Below are positions 37,496-50,481 of a stretch of DNA of 64,000 nucleotides, piece by piece; the stretch's first letter is position 1; the number at the start of each line of letters is the position of its first letter. The DNA lies in assembly GCF_964340395.1 (NCBI RefSeq), contig NC_135561.1, forward strand, positions 303,501-367,500. Direction: 5' to 3'. The stretch comes from Glandiceps talaboti. Taxonomy: Eukaryota > Hemichordata > Enteropneusta > Spengelidae. The notes under the pieces are model-generated. The model saw only the letters and a program-made list of their open reading frames with translations. It made no database searches and was not told the DNA's origin. A program made the translations under genes and the position numbers.

Positions 37496-39407
37496 TCACG
37501 TCTTCTGTATTAGATGACCATGAAACACCGTAAAACGATTTCCACCAACACAAAAATCATCATTCATGCCTAGCTCAAGATGAACAGTATCACCGGTCGT
37601 CATGGGCAACAGCATGCTCTGGCTTTGTACTATTTTGTCCTGTTCTGAATAGATTCCAATTTCGAAATCACCGTTTTTCACTAGCTTGACAAAAACCCGC
37701 TTTCCTGGTTCGACAAAGACGGAGAATGAAAACTGGTATATGCCCGGTACACTACACGTGAAGGTTCCCGTCTCCAAGTCCATATCACCGGTATTCACAT
37801 ACTCATGGTCGTAGGTGAGGAGGGTAAATCTCGAGGAATCACCGTCCTGTTCGAACTCTCGCGCTACTGAGAAGGCTGAAATCTCTGTGTCTCCTACATG
37901 AACAAGAATATGCGTTTCAAAAAATACAAAGAACAAGGTTATTTTTTCGTGATTTTTTTCTCACAAATAGCTGTAATCAAAAATCGTTTTTTCATCTTCC
38001 TCAAAATTTTGAAAGATGTGTTTGGAATGACACTATACGATCGAGTTACCATCGTATGTGTCAAAGTTCAAATGCTTTCTGCCAAAATGACCATGCATGT
38101 GTTATCGCTGTTTTGATAAACAGGTTAGGTACACCCAAACAGCTATTTCAAAAAGAGACATTTCTGAATCATTGGTACAAACTTATATTTGCGAGATCCT
38201 CAATAATTCTACAATACTGTCATAATATAAATAATAATTGCTGTGTTTTTTTTTCTCGAAAGGATTAAACATTAATGTGACCCGTTGAGGGCACTTCAAA
38301 ATGAAAAAGACTTCTTGGGGATGTTTAATGCAAATATATTAGGATAGTTCTAGCCATTCTTCTGAAATGCACAGCGGAAAGACTTTTACTGTTACTTTGT
38401 TCAAGAAAACTCCAACCTATTCTCAGTTAGACCAATCAGGGGTCACCTTACAAACTGTTGGTTAAAACGCTTAGATCAAAATTTAGTCATTTCAAAACTT
38501 AAGCCAATATGTTGAATACTGTGTTTACTCCGTCAATTGTCTTTTATTTTTTCGAAAGCATATAAACAAACTTTCATATGGCAAAGTTTGGAGAGAATTA
38601 AAGAACTTTGATTTTCAGGAAAATTTGTCCTTGAGGTGCATTCTACCTTGAGGTTGAAAAAAATACTCAAAACGTACTACGGGCAGTCACTACATTTCTA
38701 CTTTGAGGTTGGAAAAATATTTACTCAAAACGTACTTCGGGCAGTCACTACATTTCTAGCGAAGAGTTTTCTGAATGATCTTTTCTGAATGTGGTGCATT
38801 CAGATCTGTGTGGTTGAGACTATAGACAGTATTTTAGCGATATATCATTACTACTGTTGTGCGACTTACCTGTCTCAAAGTTGTCAAGAATTGCGTATTT
38901 AGCTTCCGCGCTGGCTATTTTGTACGTGTGTTCTGTAACTCTTTCCTCTAGTACTTCAAATCTGTCAAGCAGTGGCCTTACAATTGCAAGTTCCTCGACT
39001 AACTTTCGGTTATCTTCGTTTAAACTCTCGATCTGTTGTTTTTGTTCCTTGACGAATCTTTTCAGAATTTTGTTTTCTGACTTCAGGGTCGATGTCTCCT
39101 TTTTGGATTGTTTTGCCTGTCTTTGAGAGCTCCTTGTCATCATTGTTATTTGCCTGTCATGATTTGTCATTCGTGAATCAAATGTTTGTCTGTCTCGTTC
39201 GAGACTAGAGAATTGTTCTTCTAGTCTGGCATTCTGCGCCGTCAAATCGGTTATTAGTAACGACAATTTATTGTTTTGGTTCCTTATCTCGGCGACCTCC
39301 ATCAATATTATTTTTTCATTTCTCATGACATCATCATCTAGGTTGACGCCTGCACACACCAAAGCTGACGTGGCCAAGATAAACCGTATGAGCCAGGTAG
39401 TGGTCAT
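37496..39407 (-). CDS. Secreted coiled-coil C1q-domain protein (2 exons)
   Basis: Exon 1 is 39407-38870 and exon 2 is 37893-37496, joined across a 976-bp GT-AG intron (donor ACAG|GTAAGT, acceptor ATGTAG|GA). The product is 311 residues. The chosen ATG (39407) gives MTTTWLIRFILATSALVCAG, a clear signal peptide; the frame upstream has no better ATG. Residues about 30-165 are a long charged coiled coil, with no collagen Gly-X-Y repeat. Residues about 182-311 are a C1q head with the family's landmarks: ISAFSVAREF, a Gly-Thr-Phe segment (LETGTFTCSVPGIYQFSFSV), a KNG-type turn (KLVKNGDFEIGIY) and a C-terminal FTVFHGHLI strand. The family (C1qDC) is large in invertebrates and acts as secreted trimeric lectin-like or immune recognition proteins. 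The ligand cannot be told. The missing collagen stalk is replaced by the coil. Confidence 0.93.
38610..38765. repeat. Direct repeat of about 65 bp in the C1q intron (2 copies)
   Basis: CTTGAGGTTGAAAAAAATAC..TCAAAACGTACTACGGGCAGTCACTACATTTCTA occurs twice, with one short insertion, between the two C1q exons. Confidence 0.85.
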
Positions 39408-39595
39408 TTTCTGAAGGAGAGGGAAAACAATACAACGCTTAACAAGTACGTACACGTGTCATGTACACTTTGCGTAACGCTATTACTGTATCGGGTGATC
39501 GTGTTTTCCATTTTCAAAACTAAATTCATTGGTCAAAGATCACCAAACGAATTTCCCAAATGGCAAATACAACAATTTGTTAGAATAAAAATATT

Positions 39596-42519
39596 TGTAG
39601 AGTGTTATGATAATGTGTGGATTGTAACGATCACGTGAGATTAATCCATGTAGAGTGTTATGATAATGGTGGATTGTAACAATCATGTGAGATTAATCCA
39701 TGCAGAGTGTTGTGATAATGGTGGATTGTAACGATCATGTGAGATTAATCCATGTAGAGTGTTGTGATAATGGTGGATTGTAACGATCATGTGAGATTAA
39801 TCCATGTAGAGTGTTCTGATAATACTGGATTGTAACGATCATGTGAGATTAATCCATGTAGAGTGTTCTGATAATGGTGGATTGTAACGATCATGTGAGA
39901 TTAATCCATGTAGAGTGTTCTGATAATGGTGGATTGTAACGATCATGTGAGATTAATCCATGTAGAGTGTTCTGATAATGGTGTATTGTAACAATCATGC
40001 GAGATTAATCCATGTAGAGTGTTCTGATAATGGTGGATTGTAACGATCATGTGAGATTAATCCATGTAGAGTGTTCTGATAATGGTGGATTGTAACGATC
40101 ATGTGAGATTAATCCATGCAGAGTGTTCTGATAATGGTGGATTGTAACTATCATGTGAGATTAATCCATGTAGCGTGTTCTGATAATGGTGGATTGTAAC
40201 TATCATGTGAGATTAATCCATGTAGAGTGTTGTGATAATGGTGGATTGTAACGATCATGTGAGATTAATCCATGTACAGTGTTGTGATAATGGTGGATTG
40301 TAACGATCATGTGAGATTAATCCATGTAGAGTGTTCTGATAATACTGGATTGTAACGATCATGTGAGATTAATCCATGTAGAGTGTTCTGATAATGGTGG
40401 ATTGTAACGATCATGTGAGATTAATCCACGTAGAGTGTTCTGATAATGGTAGATTGTAACGATCATGTGAGATTAATCCATGTAGAGTGTTCTGATAATG
40501 GTGGATTGTAAAGATCATGTGAGATTAATCCATGTAGCGTGTTCTGATAATGGTGGATTGTAACGATCATGTGAGATTAATCCATGTAGAGTGTTCTGAT
40601 AATGGTGGATTGTAAAGATCATGTGAGATTAATCCATGTAGAGTGTTCTGATAATGGTGGATTGTAAAGATCATGTGAGATTAATCCATGTAGCGTGTTC
40701 TGATAATACTGGATTGTAACGATCATGTGAGATTAATCCATGTAGAGTGTTCTGATAATGGTGGATTGTAACGATCATGTGAGATTAATCCATGTAGAGT
40801 GTTCTGATAATGGTAGATTGTAACGATCATGTGAGATTAATCCATGTAGAGTGTTCTGATAATGGTAGATTGTAACGATCATGTGAGATTAATCCATGTA
40901 GAGTGTTCTGATAATGGTGTATTGTAACGATCATGTGAGATTAATCCATGTAGAGTGTTCTGATAATGGTGGATTGTAACGATCATGTGAGATTAATCCA
41001 TGTAGAGTGTTCTGATAATGGTGGATTGTAACGATCATGTGAGATTAATCCATGTAGAGTGTTGTGATAATGGTGGATTGTAACGATCATGTGAGATTAA
41101 TCCATGTAGAGTGTTCTGATAATGGTGTATTGTAACAATCACGTGAGATTAATCCATGCAGAGTGTTCTGATAATGGTGGATTGTAACGATCACGTGAGA
41201 TTAATCCATGTAGAGTGTTCTGATAATGGTGGATTGTAACGATCATGTGAGATTAATCCATGTAGAGTGTTCTGATAATGGTGTATTGTAACAATCATGT
41301 GAGATTAATCCATGTAGAGTGTTCTGATAATGGTGGATTGTAACGATCATGTGAGATTAATCCATGTAGAGTGTTGTGATAATGGTGGATTGTAACGATC
41401 ATGTGAGATTAATCCATGTAGAGTGTTCTGATCATGGTGTATTGTAACGATCATGTGAGATTAATCCATGTACAGTGTTATGATAATGGTGGATTGTAAC
41501 TATCATGTGAGATTAATCCATGTAGAGTGTTCTGATCATGGTGGATTGTAACGATCATGTGAGATTAATCCATGTAGAGTGTTCTGATCATGGTGGATTG
41601 TAACGATCATGTGAGATTAATCCATGCAGAGTGTTCTGATAATGGTGGATTGTAACTATCATGTGAGATTAATCCATGTAGCGTGTTCTGATAATGGTGG
41701 ATTGTAACTATCATGTGAGATTAATCCATGTAGAGTGTTCTGATAATGGTGGATTGTAACGATCATGTGATATTAATCCATGTAGAGTGTTCTGATAATG
41801 GTGGATTGTAAAGATCATGTGAGATTAATCCATGTAGCGTGTTCTGATAATGGTGGATTGTAAAGATCATGTGAGATTAATCCATGTAGAGTGTTCTGAT
41901 AATGGTAGATTGTAACGATCACGTGAGATTAATCCATGTAGAGTGTTCTGATAATGGTGGATTGTAACGATCATGTGAGATTAATCCATGTAGAGTGTTC
42001 TGATAATGGTGGATTGTAACGATCATGTGAGATTAATCCATGTAGAGTGTTCTGATAATGGTGGATTGTAAAGATCATGTGAGATTAATCCATGTAGCGT
42101 GTTCTGATAATGGTGGATTGTAAAGATCATGTGAGATTAATCCATGTAGAGTGTTCTGATAATGGTGGATTGTAACGATCATGTGAGATTAATCCATGTA
42201 GAGTGTTCTGATAATGGTGGATTGTAACTATCATGTGAGATTAATCCATGTAGCGTGTTCTGATAATGGTGGATTGTAACGATCACGTGAGATTAATCCA
42301 TGTAGAGTGTTCTGATAATGGTGGATTGTAACAATCATGTGAGATTAATCCATGTAGAGTGTTCTGATAATGGTGTATTGTAACGATCACGTGAGATTAA
42401 TCCATGTAGCGTGTTCAGATAATGGTGGATTGTAACGATCATGTGAGATTCGTCCATGTAGAGTGTTCTGATAATGGTGGATTGTAACGATCATGTGAGA
42501 TTAATCCATGTAGAGTGTG
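39596..42519. repeat. 52-bp satellite (about 56 copies)
   Basis: The unit is TGTAGAGTGTTCTGATAATG then GTGGATTGTAACGATCATGTGAGATTAATCCA. Copies are very similar, with recurring variants (GTTGTG/GTTCTG, GTGT/GTGG, AACGATC/AAAGATC/AACTATC, AGCGTG/AGAGTG). It begins about 190 bp upstream of the C1q start codon and may include or displace that gene's promoter-distal region. Confidence 0.98.
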
Positions 42520-42606
42520 AAAAATGTGTGAAAGGTTGATGTTTGGTAGAAGAATTCTAGACTAGGATCAAAATCTTAATTATTCTTTGCACTGTAATGA
42601 CTTAGA

Positions 42607-42722
42607 GTAGAGGAAAACAGTTTCAAGATCACCATAGTGAAAACAGTTTCAAGATCACCATAGTGAAAACAGTTTCAAGATCACCATATTGAAAACAGTT
42701 TCAAGATCACCATAGTGAAAGC
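42607..42722. repeat. 26-bp minisatellite (4-5 copies)
   Basis: GAAAACAGTTTCAAGATCAC followed by CATAGT, head to tail. Confidence 0.92.
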
Positions 42723-42724
42723 TA

Positions 42725-44430
42725 CGGCATGAGTATTATTTTAGTGAAAAGAAAACCACCCTACAATATTTATGAGGTATGTTATTCATGAAAAATAAAG
42801 GTAGGCTGGGGGTTAATTACATGTAGAATTCATAAAGTCGGGATCGATATAAAACAGTTAAAATAGTCGGAAATTCCGTATTGTAAATGGCAGGTTTGTG
42901 TAGTGGGTAATGAAAAGTACCATTCAAATAAAAATTCCCCATGCCGTAAGTTTTCTCTTTCCCATAACACTCATTTTCCGATACACACATAATACACTTA
43001 CTGACTGATCGACTGTTGAAAAAAGAAACGACTGAGACATACAGTAATACAGTCAAACAAAGAGAATGACAGAGGCGATGAATGTAAACCTGTTGACACA
43101 ATTGGTGTGATTATGAAAATGCAATAACGGGAACTTAATCACATTCGATAATATTCAAATGAATAGAGAGAAAACTAATTTCTTAAATACATTAGGTACT
43201 AGAACTTACACTCCCGTGAATCTAGTTTTGGTACAAGGATACCAGGTCGTGCCAGAGGCGTGTGGGTAGTGAACAGTAGATAAAATGTGTCCTTTAGTAA
43301 TAGAGATAGTAATGATACAACTTTGACAAATGATGCGTGTAGTTGAGATCAAACCACAAGATAAGAACAGAAAACTGGTATTATCTTTTACCTACAGGCC
43401 AGACTGTTGTAACACTGAAGTCTAGTTTTCTCATCTCTAACTCTCCGTAACAGGCTTTACTTACAGTTTGACAGTCCCTAGAGCATATAACCAGCGGGCA
43501 CCAAGTTCATTAAGTCCGCCAAACTAGTGTAAAGACATCCGTAGAAACAGTACTGTAGCTAGTGACTGTGGGGAGGCCGTTCCCATTGGCATTACGTACA
43601 CAGGGGCGTGTAATATTTCATAGATGGTTGTTTTCCAGGTTTACAGACTAAATATAACAACATTTTGATTAATATATATTCCTACATGTAAGGGGAAGAG
43701 ACTAATTTCTTCGTAGTATAGAGATTGATACATTTGTAGGAGCAAGATTCGCACGATATTTTCCTAAGAAAACGACCTCCTGGGCTATAGTACTGTGACA
43801 CTCATTCACCCACTTTTCGCTCAGTGCATGTAAATAGCGCACTGTTAAATTCAATTAATCGTACTTCATCTTTTACAAATTTTAAATTGCAATGTCCGGA
43901 GTGTAATTATGTGTATTTGCTCTGTGTTCCCGACATCAAAAGACCCACCGTTATTAGTACTTTGCAATCGATAGGTGTTATTATACCGGAAATACGTGTT
44001 TCCGAGTATGGTTCACCATCTTTTCAACCTATGGAGTTACAAACTAGCTTATCAACATATCAAAATTGAGGTAATAATTAGCGGTTACGTCATTGCGAAA
44101 TAAATGATTTTTGTACGCAACATGACTGGATTCATTATTTGAGTGAAAGAAAACTTTACAATAAAATTGCAACTGTAACTTTACAAAAATTGCACCCCAA
44201 AACCAGCGTCCTCAACGGCAATCATGATTTCAACATGTTTCTGTACTGCTTATGGACAATATCGACCACTGGTTAACATGTACAATGTCTAGTTATCTAG
44301 TTATTGGTATTTTAATATATTGTGGTTGTCTGTTCAAAATATGAAACTCCAGTTACAACTAGTACAGTTTTAACATGATGGCAGATTCAAAACAAAGCTT
44401 TCACTGAGGATTCAAACGTGTTACTCCACT
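42725..44430. other. Intergenic, no gene supported
   Basis: Unique AT-rich sequence. Open frames of 81-94 codons at 42.8-43.1 kb (minus) and 43.8-44.07 kb (plus) carry no recognised domain. Confidence 0.5.
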
Positions 44431-44596
44431 ACCCACCCACCCACCCACCCACCCACCCACCCACCCACCCACCCACCCACCTACCTACCTACCTACCTAC
44501 CCACCCACCCACCCACCTACCTACCTACCCACCCATCCACCCACCCACCCACCCACCTACCTACCTACCTACCTACTTACCTACCTACCTACCTAC
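44431..44596. repeat. (ACCC)n/(ACCT)n microsatellite
   Basis: Alternating blocks of ACCC and ACCT tetramers. Confidence 0.97.
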
Positions 44597-44599
44597 AGA

Positions 44600-46400
44600 T
44601 AATTTTGAACACTAATAATTAACATATACAATGTCTTTTCATAAATAACTGACCAATTTTTAGTGAATGTATCTTTAGTTAATTGATGAACAAAAATATC
44701 TGAGTAGTAAGAAGTGTAGACCATAAATCATAATCAAATCTTTATTTCTTATAAAGCACATTACATTAAAAATAATCACAATGTGCTGTACAACCAGAGT
44801 CTATGGTACAACTGATTGGAGAAACAAAAACAGACATAAAAGACAACAAAAATACACTATTTGAAAATAAAATTGTTAAGACTCTTAAATATGTCTCGAT
44901 ATCAGAAATTAGAAAATATTAGTGAAAAAAAGAAGAAAAAAAAGCCCTGCCCGTGTGAGATATCCTTGTCGAGATATTGTTCTCAACTATACACTCATTT
45001 AACAGGTGAATTTATCATCTATATAAGTTATGTCATGATCACAAGAGGTGATAAATTAACGAGAAATTCTGTCAACCCCTGGGTGTGTTTAAACAACCTG
45101 ATCTATAATGTAAAACTAAATAATTATTGCAAATCATTTTTTTCTGTAATGAGCAGACATGATGTGTATAAAGTCGGTATTCCTACTCTGGGGATTTGCT
45201 GCAAATTGTATGCAAATGTAACGGACCGTTTGCATTAGAATCTCGATCATTTCCGTTTTCATGAGTTATTTTTCAGAAAAATAATTTCTCGCTTTATCCA
45301 GGTAAAACCGATGCACTTCACCATCAAATATTGTGAAGTCAAGGGCTTCACACTGTATCGATTCGTGGATAGAGAAACCACTATTCGAATGTAACATTTC
45401 CCCTTCTCAGAGTCACATATGAGACGGTAAAAAATTCAGAGATATTGTCCATTGTACAAGGCAAACCGGAAGTGGAAAATATAGCGCCCTCACAGTCAAT
45501 TGTACAAAGGAAAATTTGTGGTGAAAATGTTGTCTCGAAATTATGGGATGTGAAAGCGCGGGTAGGATTAAATCGAGTAATTGCCTACATGTGTCCTAGG
45601 TCACTTATATGATATATCAACACTACTCTGTCTACATCTAGAGTTGTTGTTTCATTACACTTTATAAAGGCCCTGAGTGTTTATAGATTTTTACTGTGTT
45701 GACACCTGGAGGTTTCAAACTTTGAACCAATTCAAGTTTGGAGTGACTGAAAATTTACTGTCAACGTTTGCTACTCTTTAGTATCGATTTCGACAAAGTT
45801 ATTTGAAAACATGTTTTTGATTTAAAAACGTGACCCCAAAGGGTCAGGAACTGCATATCCAGAATGACTGAAACCCGGTGTACCACATCGGGACGACGTA
45901 ATTCGTGATTTTTAAAAAGCATTCACTATCAGATTATTAACCCATTACTTGTTTACTGTGTAGTTGACGTCAAATGAATGGGTTAGTGTTTTCATCACCT
46001 CGTGAAAAGATACGAGATTGTTCTGTCAACACATATGTGACATTTGTTGGAGGTTTAGTAGTAAATTTGGATTGATTTACCCGGGTTTATACGAGTACTT
46101 CATCGATCCATATAAAGGTCATTCAAATGCGACAGAGATGGAAGAATGTCAAGTTATGATTAGAAGGCTAATATGTATATTGAATAACCTCAATTTGAGT
46201 TTCGAAAATTATATTCGCTAGTCACATCCCTTCCAAAAACCACGATAGACAATCGAGTTTCTTTCTTTCTTGAAGAACAGAGATGAATAAAACAATGTAG
46301 GATAAAGAACTAAATTCTTTTAGATGGACCTTGGACCCCATCCCCTTAATAACTAATTGGCCAAAAATTGAAGTGTTCCAGACTTTTCAATCAATTTCAA
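44600..46400. other. Intergenic, no gene supported
   Basis: Unique sequence. Around 44735-44800 there is a stretch (CTTTATTTCTTATAAAGCAC) like the 3' end of a SINE in reverse, too short to classify. Confidence 0.45.
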
Positions 46401-46416
46401 ATCATTTTGATATAGT

Positions 46417-46830
46417 GTAGTATGTAGTGCTATGAATACAAAGTCAGTATGTAGTATGTAGTAGTATGTAGGTCTATGAATACAAAGCCAGTATGTAGTA
46501 GTATGTAGTACTATGAATACAAAGCCAGTGTGTAGTAGTATGTAGTGCTATGAATACAAGGCCAGTATGTAGTAGTATGTAGTACTATGAATACAAGCCA
46601 GTGTGTAGTAGTATGTAGTACAATGAATACAAGCCAGTATGTAGTATGTAGTACTATGACTACAAAGCCAGTATGTAGTACCTTGGTAGTACGTATTGCT
46701 ATGAATACAAAGCCAGTATGTAGTATATAGTGCTATGAATACAAATCCAGTATGTAGTACGTAGTGCTATGAATACAAAACCATGCCAGTATGTAGTACG
46801 TAGTGCTATGAATACAAAGCCAGTATGTAA
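46417..46830. repeat. Irregular GTAGTATGTAGT minisatellite
   Basis: Units of about 33-37 bp read AGTATGTAGTA..CTATGAATACAAAGCC. Copy lengths vary through small internal duplications of GTAGTAT. Confidence 0.9.
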
Positions 46831-47039
46831 TGAGAAAAGTGAATTACTTTTTCATTGACACTTTAATGTATTTTAGTGCCATGCATTTGCTATTGCGAAA
46901 ATTCTTCCATTTCTAAATTTGACGAAATTTTCTAGAAATATTTCCATTTAAGGGTACAAAAGAGCTTCCATTAAAAGTAAAGTTGTTTTGTAGGATGAGA
47001 ACTAAAATGATTCAAACCCCTCCTCCAAACTAAAAGAAT

Positions 47040-47300
47040 TTAGGAGGGGCTGTATTAGACGGGTTGAAGTTAGGAGGGGCTGTATTAGACGGGTTGAAGT
47101 TAGGAGGGGCTGTATTAGACGGGTTGAAGTTAGGAGGGACTGTATTAGACGGGTTGAAATTAGGAGGGGCTGTATTAGACGGGTTGAAGTTAGGAGGGGC
47201 TGTATTAGACGGGTTGAAGTTAGGAGGGGCTGTATTAGACGGGTTGGAGTTAGGAGGGGCTGTATTAGACGGGTTCGACTTAGGAGGGACTGTATTAGAC
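47040..47300. repeat. 30-bp minisatellite (about 9 copies), open on both strands
   Basis: The unit TTAGGAGGGGCTGTATTAGA then CGGGTTGAAG is 30 bp long, so all copies keep one frame. Plus strand reads KLGGAVLDGL and minus strand reads NPSNTAPPNF repeated. No start context, splice site or flanking coding sequence supports a gene. Confidence 0.95.
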
Positions 47301-47310
47301 AATGTTTTTA

Positions 47311-50300
47311 AAAAAATAAATTCAATTTAATGAATACCCTACATCATCTTCAATTCAGAATAAAATATAAACATGTATGAAATGTAATTACTTACCGTTT
47401 GTGTCAAACTTGTCGGCGAACTCTACACAAATACGGATCAACTGAAAATGCACAAACACCAACTTTAACTTCAGACAAAGTTCCGTGCATCAGTTGACGA
47501 GATAACAATGAATTTTGCGTTTTACACTGCTACCTTAAATCGTCCTGGCGGGAAAAGGACGGTTACACAATCAGCAATTAGCGTCTTTAGAACGTAACAA
47601 CGGGTTTTGTTTGGTAATAGAGACCAACGCTGAACCATCGCTGAAGAAACGAAAACAAATGTTGTAACGTAACGTCGGTTGATACAGATCGTTTGCGATA
47701 GCATCGACGTCGTGCGTTAATAACTTCTTTTACGGTATTGCAAGTCTTTCTAAAACTCGTGACCGCCAAAGGACCGCACCTGTTGACTTAATTAACAGGA
47801 TTTACTACCATTCAGTAAAACAAATCGTCCGTTATGTTTCTTAATTAGCCAATACTATAGACCAATATTTCAACTACTGTGGTATTTCTTCCACTGTGAC
47901 TTTGTAACAAATAACTTGCTAAAGTTGTTGTCATCTTATTAAATACCTATCGCTATAATAGTACTATTGTACCTGAGCTCATTAGATTTCTGCACACAAG
48001 AAAAATGGCTTTATTGACGCTTAAACGAATAAAATAAATTTGTGATTTTAACAATGAATGTCGTTGTTGGTGTTATAGAATGTACGAACTGTCAGGTAAA
48101 AATACAAACTGAATGACTGCGATTGATCATGAGTTGTAAACATCGTTTATCACTACAACTAGTTACGTACTGACATACAAGGTTAAAGGTTAAAGGTCAT
48201 GAGATCAGCGACCATATCTACGTCATTATTCATCTTGTCACAAAGTAGTTCGATAGTTCTACATAGATATGAGTGACAAGACAAGGTGGTAAACAATATT
48301 GACAGATTAAAGGACTTTGTGGATATCGTAGGGGATATCGGAGGGTAGGGGGTATTTTAGGGGATATCGTAGGGGGTACCGTAGAGGATATCGTAGAGGA
48401 TATCGTAGGGTTGGGGATATTTTAGGGATGTCGTAGCGGATATCGTAGGGGATATCGTTAGGGTATGATAGCAGACATCATCAGTATTAAAACATTTATC
48501 ATGAATATGGTACATGTACATTGAAATGGCAAAAGAATTGTGACAACTATTACATTTCAAAATGTAATGTTATTCAGTTTGAATAGAATTAAATATTGTA
48601 TTTACTAATAGATACAAAATGTAAAAAAATATCACATGCGATTAACATGTGTTTTCAAATTTGTGTGTAGCATAATCAGACTCCGAGATGAACTCTGAAA
48701 CGAATTATCATGCATCAGTCAGCCGTATTGATTTTGGGTAAGTTATCGTGACACGATGTTTGCAGACTTTGTCTCATGCTACAATAAAATAAGTAGAAAC
48801 AGAACGGTGAAATTGTACCCAAATATGTTGAACCATTGACAGTAAAGAGCATACTTAGTGTACATGATTAATATTGCACATAGCTTCTGCACTGAATGCC
48901 ACAAAGGTAGGTCACGTGGTATCATTAGTGAGCACTTTCCAGATTCAAGTATTCCAAATAAATCATACCTTTTATTATATCTTTGATACGATTCCACGTC
49001 ATTTTTATAGAATTACTAATCTTCGATATGATATTTCATGAAAATTAGCATTTGAATTAAACATGTGTAGTTTATATTTGTTCAGTAATGGACATTCAGT
49101 AAAGTGTTAAATTTCTTTCAGTGTAAATGTGGTGTATAGACTGCAACAAACACTTTGGTAAAAAAAAAGTCTCCCTGTGTGGTTTTCCTCTATAATTTGG
49201 AGATTTCCGAACACTAGGCTTCTATAGCATATTGCGCCAACCCTTGTCGATGGATGTAACCGATTATCAAATGTCGACTGCAAAGTGCCAAGTCGGTAAT
49301 TGATATGACTTGCTATCTATATCTCCCAAAACACTACTGGAAGAGTTTTAATTTTTGACAAAACTTTAACTCTTTTCAGGTCAACACATCGACGATTTTC
49401 ATTAACGCGTCTCGGTATCCATGGTAACGTATATTATGACAAGTCATCGATGTGATGATGGACAATCCATACTATTGAGTTGGATTATATCGTTATAATT
49501 GTGGGTGATAGAACATTGACAAGTGCACTTAAAACATCACAGGGTCAATGAAGCGTAGTAGATATATTATTTTCACTTGGTAACGTATTTATTTGTAATC
49601 TTGGCTGCACGTGTTGGGTGTATTACGTGGCCAGAGGTCGTTAGACTGTACCAGCATTGTTCGATGCAGTTTGCTGTCTCTCAGCCGATTTCATCGATTT
49701 GTCTAGAACTATGTAAACATCGGTGAGAGATATTTGATATCGCTATCACCATGGTCTGTCCTTAGTTAAGGTAAATTTCACCTCAACATACACATCGTAC
49801 GATTTTTTCATCGTATGTTTAGTATTAATTATCAATTGTTTCTCGCTTTGAAATCACTGTTGTTATGTAACCGCACTATTTACAGTTGAATGTTACGTTC
49901 TCTACTCAAGTTCAAAGGAGACAATGGAAAACGAGATGGCTAGGAACTTAACATGGAGGAATATATTCACAAATTGTCCGAGGAAACGTCTCAAAAATTA
50001 AATTACCGGAAAAACTGTACTCTGATTTCACCACCATTTAGACAAACGCGAGCTGTAACAACTGTTATGCGACTATTTGAGTACTGGGATTATTTATGTT
50101 AATTAACTAAACAACACAAACAAACAAACAAACCGTATACTATTGAAACTTACGACGAAACATGCAAAACTTAAACACATTAATACTCTTTCCTCATAAC
50201 TCACCCTACAGTCATAAAAAGGCCATCAAAGTGAATCCGGTGTACTAAACATGACTATCTCCTACCGGCTGTAATCGTGAAAACCAATAATCGGTCATGC

Positions 50301-50450
50301 GCATGTGCAGATCTAAAGTTCACCCGGGGACATGTAGGAATCTAACACTTGTTTTGTGTCTTTGGTTCGGACAACGTTGTCATCATTTAGATATGTATTT
50401 AATATATGTTTTATACTATAATATTAGTACATTTCTAAAGATCTGTGCCA

Positions 50451-50481
<31 letters not shown>

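Noticed and set aside
42817-43101. 94-codon minus-strand frame with hydrophobic stretch
   Set aside because: The hydrophobic run (SLCLTVLLYVSVVSFF) is suggestive, but the frame has no support from neighbouring exons or a known family.
43824-44069. 81-codon plus-strand frame with CPEC
   Set aside because: A single CxxC pair (CPEC) is not enough to call a zinc protein. There is no further support.
44735-44800. Second SINE copy in reverse orientation
   Set aside because: Only a short tail-like match; no head, Pol III boxes or boundaries.
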